Positions 22,561-32,853 of a DNA stretch of 64,000 bases are shown piece by piece. Made by a program: the position numbers and the translations under genes. The notes below the pieces were generated by a model. It was given only the letters and a program-made list of their open reading frames with translations. It did not search any database and had not been told where the DNA came from. The number at the start of each line of letters is the position of its first letter. Position 1 is the first letter of the stretch. Source of the stretch: Zonotrichia leucophrys gambelii (lineage: Eukaryota; Chordata; Aves; Passeriformes; Passerellidae); contig NC_088179.1 in the NCBI RefSeq assembly GCF_028769735.1, positions 2,914,001-2,978,000 of the forward strand. The letters are read 5' to 3'.

Positions 22561-23059
22561 CTGCATTAATGACTATCAAGCTGGGTTTTTTCTAGTGTGA
22601 ACTGAGATGACCATTCTCCCTGGAGCTTATTCAGGTGTCATTTGTATGAGCCTTCAGTGGTTTTACACAAATGATCACCCCAGGATTTTGAACAAAACCA
22701 GCCAAATGGCCTCCTTCCTTTAATATTTTATTTAAGTAATAACCTCACTCTAGCCTCAGGCTTCCAGTGCAATAATTGGAACCAAACTAGCATTTACCCA
22801 CAGATAAGTAAGTGCTGTATTTAAATACAATAGCAGTGTGTAAGTAATTCTAATTCAGAGAAGAAGCAACTGAAGTGGCTGAAGAAAGCATTAAGGAGAT
22901 GTTAAGGACTTTTGCCCCCATTAAGGTTAGACTGGCTTATATTAGGGTTCATAACATAAACAGTATAATGGTGTGGGAACAACTGTTCACATCAGCTTTT
23001 GCAATGCTCACAGTACTGAAAGAGAAAAGGAAGAGAACCAAACTTTGAACAACACTTAC

Positions 23060-23226
23060 TGAAATTTAATCTGGACAAAGCTGCCCAGTCTGGTACAGAA
23101 AAAACTTCATTACTAGGGGCAAACATCATTTTATCACTCAGATTGATGGTGACTTTCTTCTCTCCCCTCATGGTTGACAATTTTTCTTTTTCATGTAAAA
23201 TTTTAGGAGAACACAGTTTCCAGGGC
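23060..23226 (-). CDS. Internal coding exon, 55 codons
   Basis: Acceptor CCAGATTTCCCCTTAG, donor GTAAGTG. Contains MRGEKKVTINLSDKMMFAPS and ends in DWAALSRLNF. The frame also stays open through the next 42 bp into another strong acceptor (see findings). The phase required upstream (two bases) is not what 24325-24388 leaves. Confidence 0.7.
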
Positions 23227-23368
23227 CTAAGGGGAAATCTGGGATTGTATCAACCCTCATGAAGGAATTTCCTACCCATTGTGCACTCACACAGGGTAAA
23301 GAGCAACAAAAAGATGCAGAGGAACAGGGAACCTGCTCAAAGGTACAAGTCCTATTTTCTCGGGTTGC

Positions 23369-23973
23369 TGTTGATTATTGCTGCCCCAAGATGTGCAGGA
23401 CGTCTCTGCTTCAGCCTGCACAACTGAAGAACGAGTCTGGACTCTTCACTTTTCGGTCTTGATGTTGTTAATAAATTCTTATCTATAAAATTTTCTTTCT
23501 GCCCAGCTGAGATCTGCTCAGCAGGGCAGTCACAGGCACTCTGTGTTGTCCTTTTATACTAAAAACTACCTAAAACATATTTACACTTAATTCCCAATAC
23601 CTATCATCTATGTTAGACAGTGCACTTCTACTCTAAACCAATCCCAAAGTGCCAACATCACTGCAGAAAATGGAGAACAAGAAGAAGAAGAAGAAGAAGA
23701 AGAAGAAAGGCTGGACATGCCCTGATTCCTCCATCTTGTCCCCACAACCCCCATACCAAAAATCCTAAAATCTACATTTTCACCCTGTGATCATTTTGTT
23801 ATTACACTATTCAAACCTGTGTGACTTTCATGTCCTCATACAAAGTTGGCAACTTGCTCAAGGGGTCAAAATCAAATCCCCAGGTGTTCTGGGCTGTGTG
23901 CCAGGGTCTCCAAGCCCCCCGGCGGGATCCTCAGCAACTCTGGACACCCAGAGGGATGCACTGAGTTCTGACA
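23369..23973 (-). mobile_element. Solo LTR, family A copy 2
   Basis: About 75-80% similar to 19280-19906 over its whole length, including CTTTTATACTAAAAACTAC, CAATACCTATCA and an expanded GAA tract (23,677-23,707). Ends TGTCAG...CAACA on the minus strand. No clear target duplication, so it is older or its ends are eroded. Confidence 0.72.
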
Positions 23974-24324
23974 CTATTTCACTATTTTGTTGTGTTTTAT
24001 ACAACAAGGTACCCTGCCAGGTGAGGCAGACACCCCTGGGTGCTCACACAAAGCACTTTCCAGGCATGGAAAAGAAATCCTGAGTGGCCCCAGCAGCAGA
24101 AACAAGAGTTCATCTGGCTGGCCTGGAGAGTCTGTCTGTGAGCTTCTGGCTGAGCCACACCATGGCTATTTCCTGATTTTAGCCATTGCTACAGCCTTAC
24201 CAAAGACAGCAGCTGTTTTAATCTATTTTAGCTATTCAAAGTTAACAACCCCCTTTAAAAAACAGCAACTGATTTGTATTAAGCTCAAGTCTTTTGAATC
24301 CCTTTAGCGAGACATCTAAACCAC

Positions 24325-24388
24325 CTTTTTCCTAATGAAGACAAGATCTGTGTATCTGGTTCCAAGCACAGCAATCTCTTGAGCTTGA
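24325..24388 (-). CDS. Internal coding exon, 21 codons
   Basis: Acceptor GGAGCCTACTGTCCCTAG, donor GTGGTT. Frame: QAQEIAVLGTRYTDLVFIRK. Takes one base from 25480-25552 in phase. Ends in phase 0, while the next confident exon (23060-23226) needs phase 2; the gap holds a solo LTR. Confidence 0.68.
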
Positions 24389-25235
24389 CTAGGGACAGTA
24401 GGCTCCAAACACAAACAAAGAACACCAGAGGTGTTTCTCGTTAGGAGGAGGCTCTGCAGAGCTTCCTTGCCTTGCTAATTGGAAGCAGGGTGCTGCCTTC
24501 CCCAGGCACAAGGCAGAAGTTGCTCCAGGCTGGCTGGGATGAGCATTCACAAGCAAAGCCACAAGAAGCAGTGAGAAAAAGATGGAAAGTTACAGGGAAA
24601 ATAGCCCTTGAGAACTTTAGAATGAGAGCAAAACAGTGAGCAGTTAGTAAAAATAATGCTGGAAGCAAATGCTGAGGATGACTTTGTGATATTCCTCCCT
24701 GCTCTGCTCCTTGCAGCATCAGCAAGGACTTTGCTAGAAAGTGGCTCCCAAATGCTTTTTGCCTGCCACAGTAATTTGAATCAAACTTTCTTTTACTCTG
24801 CTGAAGCCTGGAAACCTGCCTGGTGCTGCCTTGTCCCTGGCAGAGTGCAGGATGGAAAATACCTCCTGTAAGAACTGAAGTGCATCCATCTCCTGTGGGG
24901 ATGCCCTGGAGGGAGTTTCACCAGCATGGGGCAGAGGCTCTCAAACAGGTATGGTCTCAGCAGCACAGAACTGGGAATTGCTTTAAGTGAGTTCTTCCAA
25001 TCATCCTGTTCTTGATGGGTATTTAACCTGATTTCTGCTTGAACAGTACACTCTGTCCTTACTACTGCTTAACATACACCTGCTCTGAAATGATTCTTAA
25101 GAACCAGGAGTTGATGGGAATGTTGCAGAGAAGCAAACAAACAAACAAAAAAATCGATATACAAATCTGTTTTATTTGTATGGATAGACATTTTTTATTT
25201 TGTATTTTCCAGGCAGCAGAGGAAATTGTCAAGAC

Positions 25236-25470
25236 TATAATATATAATATATAATATATAATATATAATATATAATATATAATATATAATATATAATATA
25301 TAATATATAATACATATTATATTATATTATATTATATTATATTATATTATATTATATTATATTATATATTATATATTATATTATATACTATATATTATAT
25401 ACTATATAATATATTATATGTTATATATTATTTTATTTTTTTATATTTTATATTTTATATTTTATTTTAT
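25236..25470. repeat. AT microsatellite (ATATAAT / ATATT / TTTTAT)
   Basis: About 235 bp of ATATAAT, then ATATT, then TATATTT units. It abuts the donor site of the exon at 25480-25552 within 10 bp. Confidence 0.96.
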
Positions 25471-25479
25471 TCCTGTTAC

Positions 25480-25552
25480 CTCTTTAATAAAAAGCCAGAC
25501 AATATGGATAATATGCGTGGGGTCTTCCTCCTATTTGTTTTTGGTGGCCAAC
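25480..25552 (-). CDS. Internal coding exon, 23 codons
   Basis: Donor GTAACA; acceptor TAACCCTGCTAAAAGTAAAAAG (weak at the AG). Frame begins WPPKTNRRKTPRIL. In phase with the microexon at 26617-26635 and with 24325-24388. Confidence 0.5.
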
Positions 25553-26136
25553 CTTTTTACTTTTAGCAGGGTTAGAGAAATAATTATTGAAGCCTCTTTG
25601 GGTAACAGCCAGAGGTTGTTTTCCTTAAGCTGCTGCAGATTGCTCCAAGGCAAGGCTGAAGCTATAGGCTTTCACATGGCATTTGGAATGTAGCTGGTGA
25701 CTCAGAGGCAGCAGGCACAGGAAGGCTGCTCCAGGTGGCAGAGGCAGCAGGGTCACAGGGAAGGCCACTTGTGGCTGAGCAGGGGAGAGCAAAGAGGGGA
25801 GGTTGTTTGGCAAGGCTGCAGCTCTCCCACGAGTCCAGGGGAGAGGCCTGAAAACAAGCAGGGCAGTTTGGGATCCAGGGGATAATGGAGCTGTTTGAAG
25901 CCGGGGGCTCTGATGCTGCGCCTTTTATCCAGGAGGGAAAATCCTGCAGAGCAGCACAGAACTGAGAGGTGGCAGGCAGCAGAAAAGTGCAGGGCTGGGC
26001 TGGGGGGAGCTGCAGCTGATGCTCAGTGCCTTGGCTTTCAGCACACACTGCTAAAACCCAGAAACACAAGGAAAACCACACAGATTTGGATGGGGCTCAA
26101 AACTTGTGCTGACACCAAGGAGAAAACGAGGGGAAC

Positions 26137-26506
26137 TGTGACCGTGTTCACAGGGGTCTGAGGATGTGAGAAGAGATGAGGATCTGACTCCATGTTTCAG
26201 AAGGCTGATTTATTATTTTATGATATATATTATACTGAAACTATACTAAAAGAATAGAAGAAAGGCTAGCTAAGAACAGAATAGGAAGGAATGATAACAA
26301 AGGCTTGTGGCTCAGCTCTCTGTCTGAGCCAACTGGGCTGTGATTGGCCATTAATTAGAAATATCTAACATAGACCAATCTCAGATGCACCTGTTGCATT
26401 CCACAGCAGCAGATAACCATTGTTTACATTTTGTTCCTGAGGCCTCCCAGCTTCTCAGGAGGAAAAATCCTAAGGAAAGGATTTTTCATAAAAGATGTCT
26501 GTGACA
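26137..26506 (-). mobile_element. Solo LTR, ERVK-like, exact 6-bp target duplication
   Basis: TG...CA element of 370 bp with GGGAAC on both sides (26131-26136, 26507-26512). Same family as 10928-11309, about 90% alike; it lacks a ~12-bp block that the other copy has. Minus orientation. No viral genes. Confidence 0.92.
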
Positions 26507-26616
26507 GGGAACTGTGGAGAAAGGAAAATGGGAGGAAGATCCCAGCCCTTCCCAAGGAAGGCAGAACTGGTGTGGCCAGACCAAAGCCCAGCTGAATGGG
26601 CAATGTACAGATTTAC

Positions 26617-26635
26617 CTTCTATATGCTGAGGTTT
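26617..26635 (-). CDS. Candidate microexon, 19 bp
   Basis: Acceptor GTGGCCATGCAG, perfect donor GTAAAT. Frame KPQHIE carries phase 0 to 1, linking 27489-27639 to 25480-25552. Support is the phase and donor only. Confidence 0.4.
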
Positions 26636-27488
26636 CTGCATGGCCACACCTGCAGACATTGCTGTAAATGATGCATTTCACACGTTGAGGTGCTTATGTG
26701 GCCCCCAAAGATCTGACAAATGTTCAAAAAAGCAATGAGAAGACACCTAATAATGGATTTGGGATTTTTTTTTTAAATACATGACATTGAAAGCCATGAA
26801 ATAATATCAAGGCACTCAAATATTTACAAGTATGGGAAAACCAAAAGCATTTTCCAGCTTTAAGAACATTCTGAGTGTCTTTTATTGGACATCATCAGAA
26901 ATATCATATGAAACAAGTAGATACCCCAGGAATTTCAGAAATTCCACTAGACCACATAACCAACACTAGTGGAATTAATTTATCTTTTAGAGATAATTAG
27001 AAAATTGAATTTTTTAATGCTTCTTCCCTTGAGTGACATTCAAGGTGCACTTTACTCATGAGCATCTGCCTGAGTCTACAACCAGGGAGGGAAATTCAGT
27101 GTTTTTGTTATTCAACAGGATTAGCAGCCTAGATTCAGGTTAAAGTGATACAGAAGGGTCTTAACTAGTTCTAAATGACTTAATTCCCTGAAAACAGTAT
27201 TTTTTAATGTGCTGCTAATTAAAATATTTAAGAGCTCACTGTAACAACATTTTGAAAACAAACCAGAAGAACCAATGTAAACAAAATATCATTTTACAAA
27301 CCAAACGGAATCACTTAAAATCCAATGTAATTCTAGGTTCCAATAAAAATAAATATATATATACAGGTGTCAAGTTAAGATTGTCAAGCACACTCCCAAG
27401 ATACCATCTAAGAATGGACTAAAAATCAAAATTAACCCCTCCTGTGCTTGTTCTTGCTTTTTGGGAGAGGCAATAGAATTTCACCCAC

Positions 27489-27639
27489 CTGTGAAGGCCC
27501 TGGCAGTGCCCAGAACATTCCAAATGGAGGAGCAGGAGTCTCGAAGGAATTTTCTGGTGGAAGTTCACCACAAGCCTCTCTGCAGGACTGCAGTGCACTG
27601 TTACCCACATCCTGTGTTTTCAGGCTTTTACTCAACATT
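27489..27639 (-). CDS. Internal coding exon, 50 codons
   Basis: Donor GTGGGTG; acceptor AATCTGCAGCTTTTAAG. Frame includes SLKTQDVGNSALQSCREACG and ends in FGMFWALPGPSQ. With a nearby acceptor at 27648 it would gain three codons and start in phase 0 instead. Confidence 0.65.
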
Positions 27640-28281
27640 CTTAAAAGCTGCAGATTTTCTTCATAGTATCTGTCTTATATTTTGATAGTAATCTGAGTAT
27701 GGCAAATACAGATTTAAGGAATATGAGACATGACAGTGCTCAGCAGCTTGGTTCTCTTAAAAATTAGCTTTTTTTGGCAAAAGATTATTCTTGCTCTTCC
27801 CCACTACATTGTACTGACACAAAATTGCATGAAGATGAAATGCTTTATTGGTTACACATTTTTGTCTCACAATTTCAAACTTATTTTTCCATGTTCATTA
27901 GTTTCCTTGTCCTGAGAATGTTTTAGGTGCTGCTTAACTGTGGTGTGGGCAGCATGACAGCAAAACATTGAGAAATGATCATTCAAGGCCAGCTGCAAGA
28001 AACAAACCTTGTGTTTGTGAACAGGCTGATCCCTGCACCTGGAAACTGGCATTTCAAACCTGGGTCTATTCTTGCATTCAGCTCCCTCAACAGAGCTAAC
28101 TGAATAACTTCAGGAGAAAAAGAGGTGATAACACCTTTTCCCCTTTTAATTTAGTGGTATTTCCATGTAATTTCTGAGTCTTCTGGGTTAGAAGACAGCA
28201 GCAGCCCTTGGCCATCATTTGGTGGGGCACAGCTCCATGAAACCCTTCCAATGTCACTCCTTGTGCCCATTTCAGATGAAC

Positions 28282-28319
28282 CTTTCCCTGGTATTCTCTG
28301 TGGTGGATGTGGTGTTGTT
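28282..28319 (-). CDS. Candidate exon, 12 codons
   Basis: Acceptor TGAAAGTATTTCCAG, donor GTTCATC (weak). Frame NNTTSTTENTRE is in phase with both neighbours. The other two frames are open much further (to 28,100-28,150), so the extent and frame are uncertain. Confidence 0.42.
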
Positions 28320-28391
28320 CTGGAAATACTTTCATCCATAAAAAAGTGATTACTAGCCTGCACAGTGTTATCTCCTAGAATAACATCTTAC

Positions 28392-28455
28392 ACTTATCCA
28401 GTGCAAAAAATGCTCCACATCCAGATGACAGACAAGTGGGAACATCAGGTTGCAG
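28392..28455 (-). CDS. Internal coding exon, 21 codons
   Basis: Acceptor TTGAAGCATTCCAG, donor GTAAGATG. Frame CNLMFPLVCHLDVEHFLHW in the phase left by 28739-28799. A second open frame exists but does not fit. Confidence 0.58.
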
Positions 28456-28738
28456 CTGGAATGCTTCAATTTAGCCACTCTGTGCACAAGCCAGCATCAG
28501 GCTACTCATACTACAATAAATCCACTACCCATACTACAATAAATCCTTGTAGCTAAGCAAGGATTTATTTTGGTTCCAAGTTTTAAAAAATCTACATGGG
28601 ATAGGTGCTGTTTCACAGCTGAAAAGATAATATTACATCAGAAGTCTATTTTGGCCATTAATAGAATACAGCTGGTAACTTCAGGACAGGGAAAAAAAAG
28701 TTGTCTTTTCCAAATAATCAGGTCAGCAGGTTCCCCAC

Positions 28739-28799
28739 CCTTCAGGATGTTGGCAAGGGCCAGTGCTAGTACAGAAGACAGGAATATTTCCTAGGTGAT
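28739..28799 (-). CDS. Internal coding exon, 19 codons
   Basis: Excellent acceptor GTTTTTCTGGTTTTATTAG; donor GTGGGG. Only one frame is open (HLGNIPVFCTSTGPCQHPE) and it is the one required by 29051-29116. Confidence 0.62.
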
Positions 28800-29050
28800 C
28801 TAATAAAACCAGAAAAACCTCATATCAGCCAAATGGGGATTTTGCTGATAAGCTGTTGCCATAAACTGTGGACTCTTTCAAATGTCTCATCTTCCAGAGG
28901 CCAGGTTCTCATCTGTCAGTTCCCAAAAGCCAAAATACCTTGGCCATGTAGTCCTTAATGTGGTTAAATTCAGCACTGCATTATGAAGCTCATTAAATGT
29001 GAGAAATTTAAGGTGACAGAGGAGAAGGTTCTGCAGTTCCAGTTACTCAC

Positions 29051-29116
29051 CTCTTCTCCAGTTCTTAGCTATTATCTTTGTTGATGAAATGGCCCAGACA
29101 GGCACTCCCTCTTCTC
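29051..29116 (-). CDS. Internal coding exon, 21 codons
   Basis: Acceptor GTTTCCTTTAGCCCTCAG, perfect donor GTGAGTAA. Only one open frame: EEGVPVWAISSTKIIAKNW. The intron to the next exon upstream is just 49 bp (29117-29165), short for a bird. Confidence 0.68.
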
Positions 29117-29165
29117 CTGAGGGCTAAAGGAAACATCTCCCAGGGCACTGGGGAGGAGGACTCAC

Positions 29166-29262
29166 CATGAACCTCTCCTTCTCTGGGCTTCCAGAGGGAC
29201 ACCGAGGTGAAAGAACAAGAGACAAGGCACAGCCTGAATTCCTCCTTGCATTTTTCTCCCCT
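29166..29262 (-). CDS. Internal coding exon, 32 codons
   Basis: Perfect donor GTGAGTCC; acceptor TAGACACTTCCCAGTAG. Frame begins RGEKCKEEFRLCLVSCSF and ends PREGEVH, phase 0 to 1, fitting both neighbours. A second frame is open over the whole region to 29,449, so the left boundary is firm and the right one less so. Confidence 0.62.
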
Positions 29263-30247
29263 CTACTGGGAAGTGTCTACAGCAAGCAGAGATATCAGGG
29301 ATGCTGCCAGGGCAAGGCTGTGCAGACATCTTCCCCTTAACCACCCAAATCATCTCCTTGTCAATGCTTTTGCAGCAGGAAATTGGCCCCAAGTTTCCCT
29401 TGCAGGCACTGGCAATTCTCACACGGGTACAAGATCCTCCACAGATCAAAGGGTCAGCATGAAAAAATAATAGATTACCTTCATGAAAGGGTCTTGAAGA
29501 GCTTCTCGAAAGAAAATGAAACCCAAATATTATTTCATGTTCCTAGTGCAGAAATAAGCGCTGCAGTCACTGGATGCCAGCTCTTAACCAGCTGGGCAGG
29601 CAGCCAGAGGGCCAAGAGGGTGTCACATTTAGGAATTCAGGCCAGGCAGGCAGGAAGCACCAAGAGGAAACACCAGCAGCAGCTGTAGAAGCAAAGGAAT
29701 GGGCAGAGGCTCTAAGACAAATAATAACAGGCAGAGCAGCAGCAGTAGCAGATGTCAGACAGTGACTTTCTGGAGGGGGATGGGATGCCACTTGTGAAGA
29801 AAAAGGATTTTTTTTTTTAAACTACTTAGCATTAATTATCTGAAAAGGGATTCTTCCCCAAAATCTTTTGAAACATTGTTATTTTGGGTTAGTTTGTGAG
29901 GAGAGACTCTAGCAAGCACCCCCTCGAGTTGTGCAGTGCCCAGGACAGGCACTGCTGCTGATCATGGTTCCATTCATGGGCTGGAATTCTCCCAGTCTTC
30001 TGTGATTAAAAATAATTCTGGAAATCATTTTGATAAAGGAATTCTTTATTCTAAATTGGTTTTACTGTAAGGTTTTCTGAACTTTGTTAGGAAGTATCAG
30101 GGAGAAGGAGGAATTTCTGCTCTTTCAGAGGATGCTACAACGCTGCTTTTGTCAGGACTGTGATTTCTAGGGCGGCTGATACATTTAAAACCTTTTGATC
30201 ACATCCATCACTTGATTAATTGTCTAGGAAGGGAGAAGCAGCTCTGG

Positions 30248-30467
30248 ACTCTTCTGGAATGGCCATTCAGGGAATATCTGCACACAGACTGCTCCTTATC
30301 CTGTGGGGTCTCTCCTCCCCATGGTATTCCAGGGAGCTCCTGATGCACAGAAAAACAGAGCTCACAAAAAGGGGATTAATTCTGTAACACACACCACAAC
30401 AGCAAAGAGTGCAAGTGCTTGGGCAATAACCAATTAAAAAAAAAAAAAAAAAGAAACAAAAAACCCC
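30248..30467 (-). repeat. Interspersed repeat family B, copy 1
   Basis: Reverse complement of 46690-46890 with about 85% similarity by eye, including GCAGTCTGTGTGCAGATATT on the minus strand, a TGTGGTGTGTGTT block and a T-rich start. Class unknown. Confidence 0.8.
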
Positions 30468-32734
30468 AGACTTTGTGTCATGGCCATGTCTGTTCCCTTC
30501 CACACAACATCAGGCACTCTGCAGAGAGGATTTTACACTGACTCAACCACTTCTCTCAGGCGACATTCAAAAGGTTGTAGATGAGAGAAGAACTAACCAA
30601 TCTTTCTCCTCAAGCACCATTTGCTGGATTTTACCTTTTTCTGACCCAGAGATGGGGCAACTGAGTGGTGCTTTAAAAACTTCTATTCCATTTTCAGTCT
30701 CACGTGAAGGGTGAGACAATACACGTTATAATTCACACCATCACACAATCAGAAGGCAAGTATTTCCTAATTACAATTTATTATAAGCATTTCTTGGCGT
30801 ATCAGCTTTTGCCACACCATATTGCAAATGCCTTAAAACCAATAATCTAAAATTACCCCTCATAGGTCCTACTACAATGCATTTTTCATAGTTATATTTC
30901 TTTAAAGTATCTAGTCTTATTTGCCAGGCCATTCTTTGAAACTTGTTTCTAGTTCCATTTCTCTTTCAACAATGTCTGCCCTATTCCATGGCATTTCTAA
31001 ATCAACATTTCTTACCTCAGAGTTTACATACATATACACACTATGTGAGCCTGCTGTCAAGTTTTGAGAATTTTCCACAAATCTGTTTCCCACAACCATC
31101 AAAAGGAGAGGAGGCACCTGCCCAGCTTCAAACCAGCAGAGCACCAGTTCAGCCAGGAGCTGGTGAATGACTGCAGAGCCTTAGGAAATAAATGCGAAGA
31201 GAAAAACCTAAAGCCAAGGGAGGTGCATTAATCTCTGTAGAGATTACTGAATTGTCTATGTACAAATCAAGGCAGCACAAGTCACAGCTCAAACAGAGCA
31301 ATGAATTTAACAAAGGGAAAGCAAATCCCTTTGCTTTGTGGAGCAAATCACGAAAATGTGACAAACCCAAGGCTGAAGCACAGGGGCTGCTCAGTGGCAC
31401 TGCTGGGACAGTCAGACACAGCCACCAGCCTGCACATGGGGTGGCTCAGCTGATCCTCTCTCAAGAAAACAAGTTCTAAACAAGTATTACATCTCAGAAA
31501 TTTTTAATAAAAGGTTTATGTTCAAATTGTCTGTTCATATCAAGATCACCTTCAATTTAATCTTCAAGGAGCAACTTCTTGACATGAAAATTAGTAATTT
31601 TGTTTCACATAAGATCATTGTGTTGGGCTTTTGAGAAATCCATTTCAAGTTTTTATTTTCCTAAATAAAAATAAAATTTAAAAAAATCAAGGTCTAACCA
31701 AGATGATTTTTTCACCCAGTTTTTCAGGACCCATGTTGGATATAATTTTAAAAGTCTAGTCACATTTCCAAGTTTTCCTGTAAATAATATTGTAATAAAA
31801 ACCCCAAACATCTCTTCCCCCAAAAAATTCAAAAAGCGCTTGGTCAGAATATACACAAGAGCAGAAATAATTCTTTAGGTGTTCCTGAGTTGTTCCTGGA
31901 TCAAAATGTTCCTAACAGGAACACTTAACACATACCATGTTGCTGCTTGTTGGAGGAGAACATCCATCACAGCTGTGCTCTAACTACAGAGTTAATTCTT
32001 GTTAGAAGAAAATGAAAATCAAAAGGTAAAAAAGAAAATCTTCTCTGTGAAGAGTACAGTAATATTTAAATACATCAAATGTCAAGGGGACAGAAAATGC
32101 ACATTTATCAAAATAACCTTAAGCAAGACCAAGGAGATTGGAATAGCTAATGGCTGCCAGAATATTAGAAATACTGATTTGCTCTGAAAAGACAAACAGA
32201 TATATAGGCACCTTACTCACACACCTCACTTATATTCCCAGAGAGCTCATGATAAATTTTTCTCTCTCTGAGCTTTAAGTTCAAATGAGATAAAAAATAT
32301 AGTAGGTGTTCATGTTAATAAATAAATCATTACCACTTCCTGATAAGTAGGGCCACTTCCTTGGCCACAGGAAATTGTGGAGTTTCCACAAGAATCTGCA
32401 CTGGAGTTGGGGTGTCCAGTGTGCTCATGAGTGTCTCAGAGAAGTGTGGAGTGAGATGAGGTTTCCTCATGATATGCATTTTAAGTGAAGTGAAAACTAA
32501 GGTTAGCCATGGAGAATTACATGGCAATATTATCATCTGTCATAAAATGGCATATGAAACTCAAGCATTTAGAAGTATGAAGCAATCTGCAAAGTAAAAA
32601 AAAAAAGTCCTGATTTTATCAATGCAGTGAGGCTATCACTAAGAAAAACTTTGAAATAATGGATTCCATAAAAGCTGCCAGCTCAGGGAGCAGCAACAGA
32701 CACAATGAAATTTTATGAAGAGTAAGAAATTTAC
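30468..32734. other. Long intron, no exon accepted
   Basis: AT-rich unique DNA with no splice-bounded frame that fits. Not needed for phase, since 32735-32853 joins 29166-29262 directly. Confidence 0.45.
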
Positions 32735-32853
32735 CTGTACACCCATGGCTCTTTCATATCCTGAGTAGAATGTCTTGCTTGGGCCCATCTCAGACAGGAC
32801 AGCCTGGAGCAGGCACAGGCAGGGCAGAGAGAGCAATCCAAGGCACAGAGCAT
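32735..32853 (-). CDS. Internal coding exon, 39 codons
   Basis: Acceptor TGATTTTGTTTGTGAAAG, donor GTAAAT. Frame begins ALCLGLLSLPCLCLLQ, a very hydrophobic Leu/Cys helix, then SKTFYSGYERAMGVQ. Phase agrees with 35054-35212 and 29166-29262. Confidence 0.75.

Noticed and set aside
25200..25250. Plus-strand acceptor TTTTGTATTTTCCAG followed by an open frame
   Set aside because: The frame runs straight into the AT microsatellite with no donor and opposes the gene.
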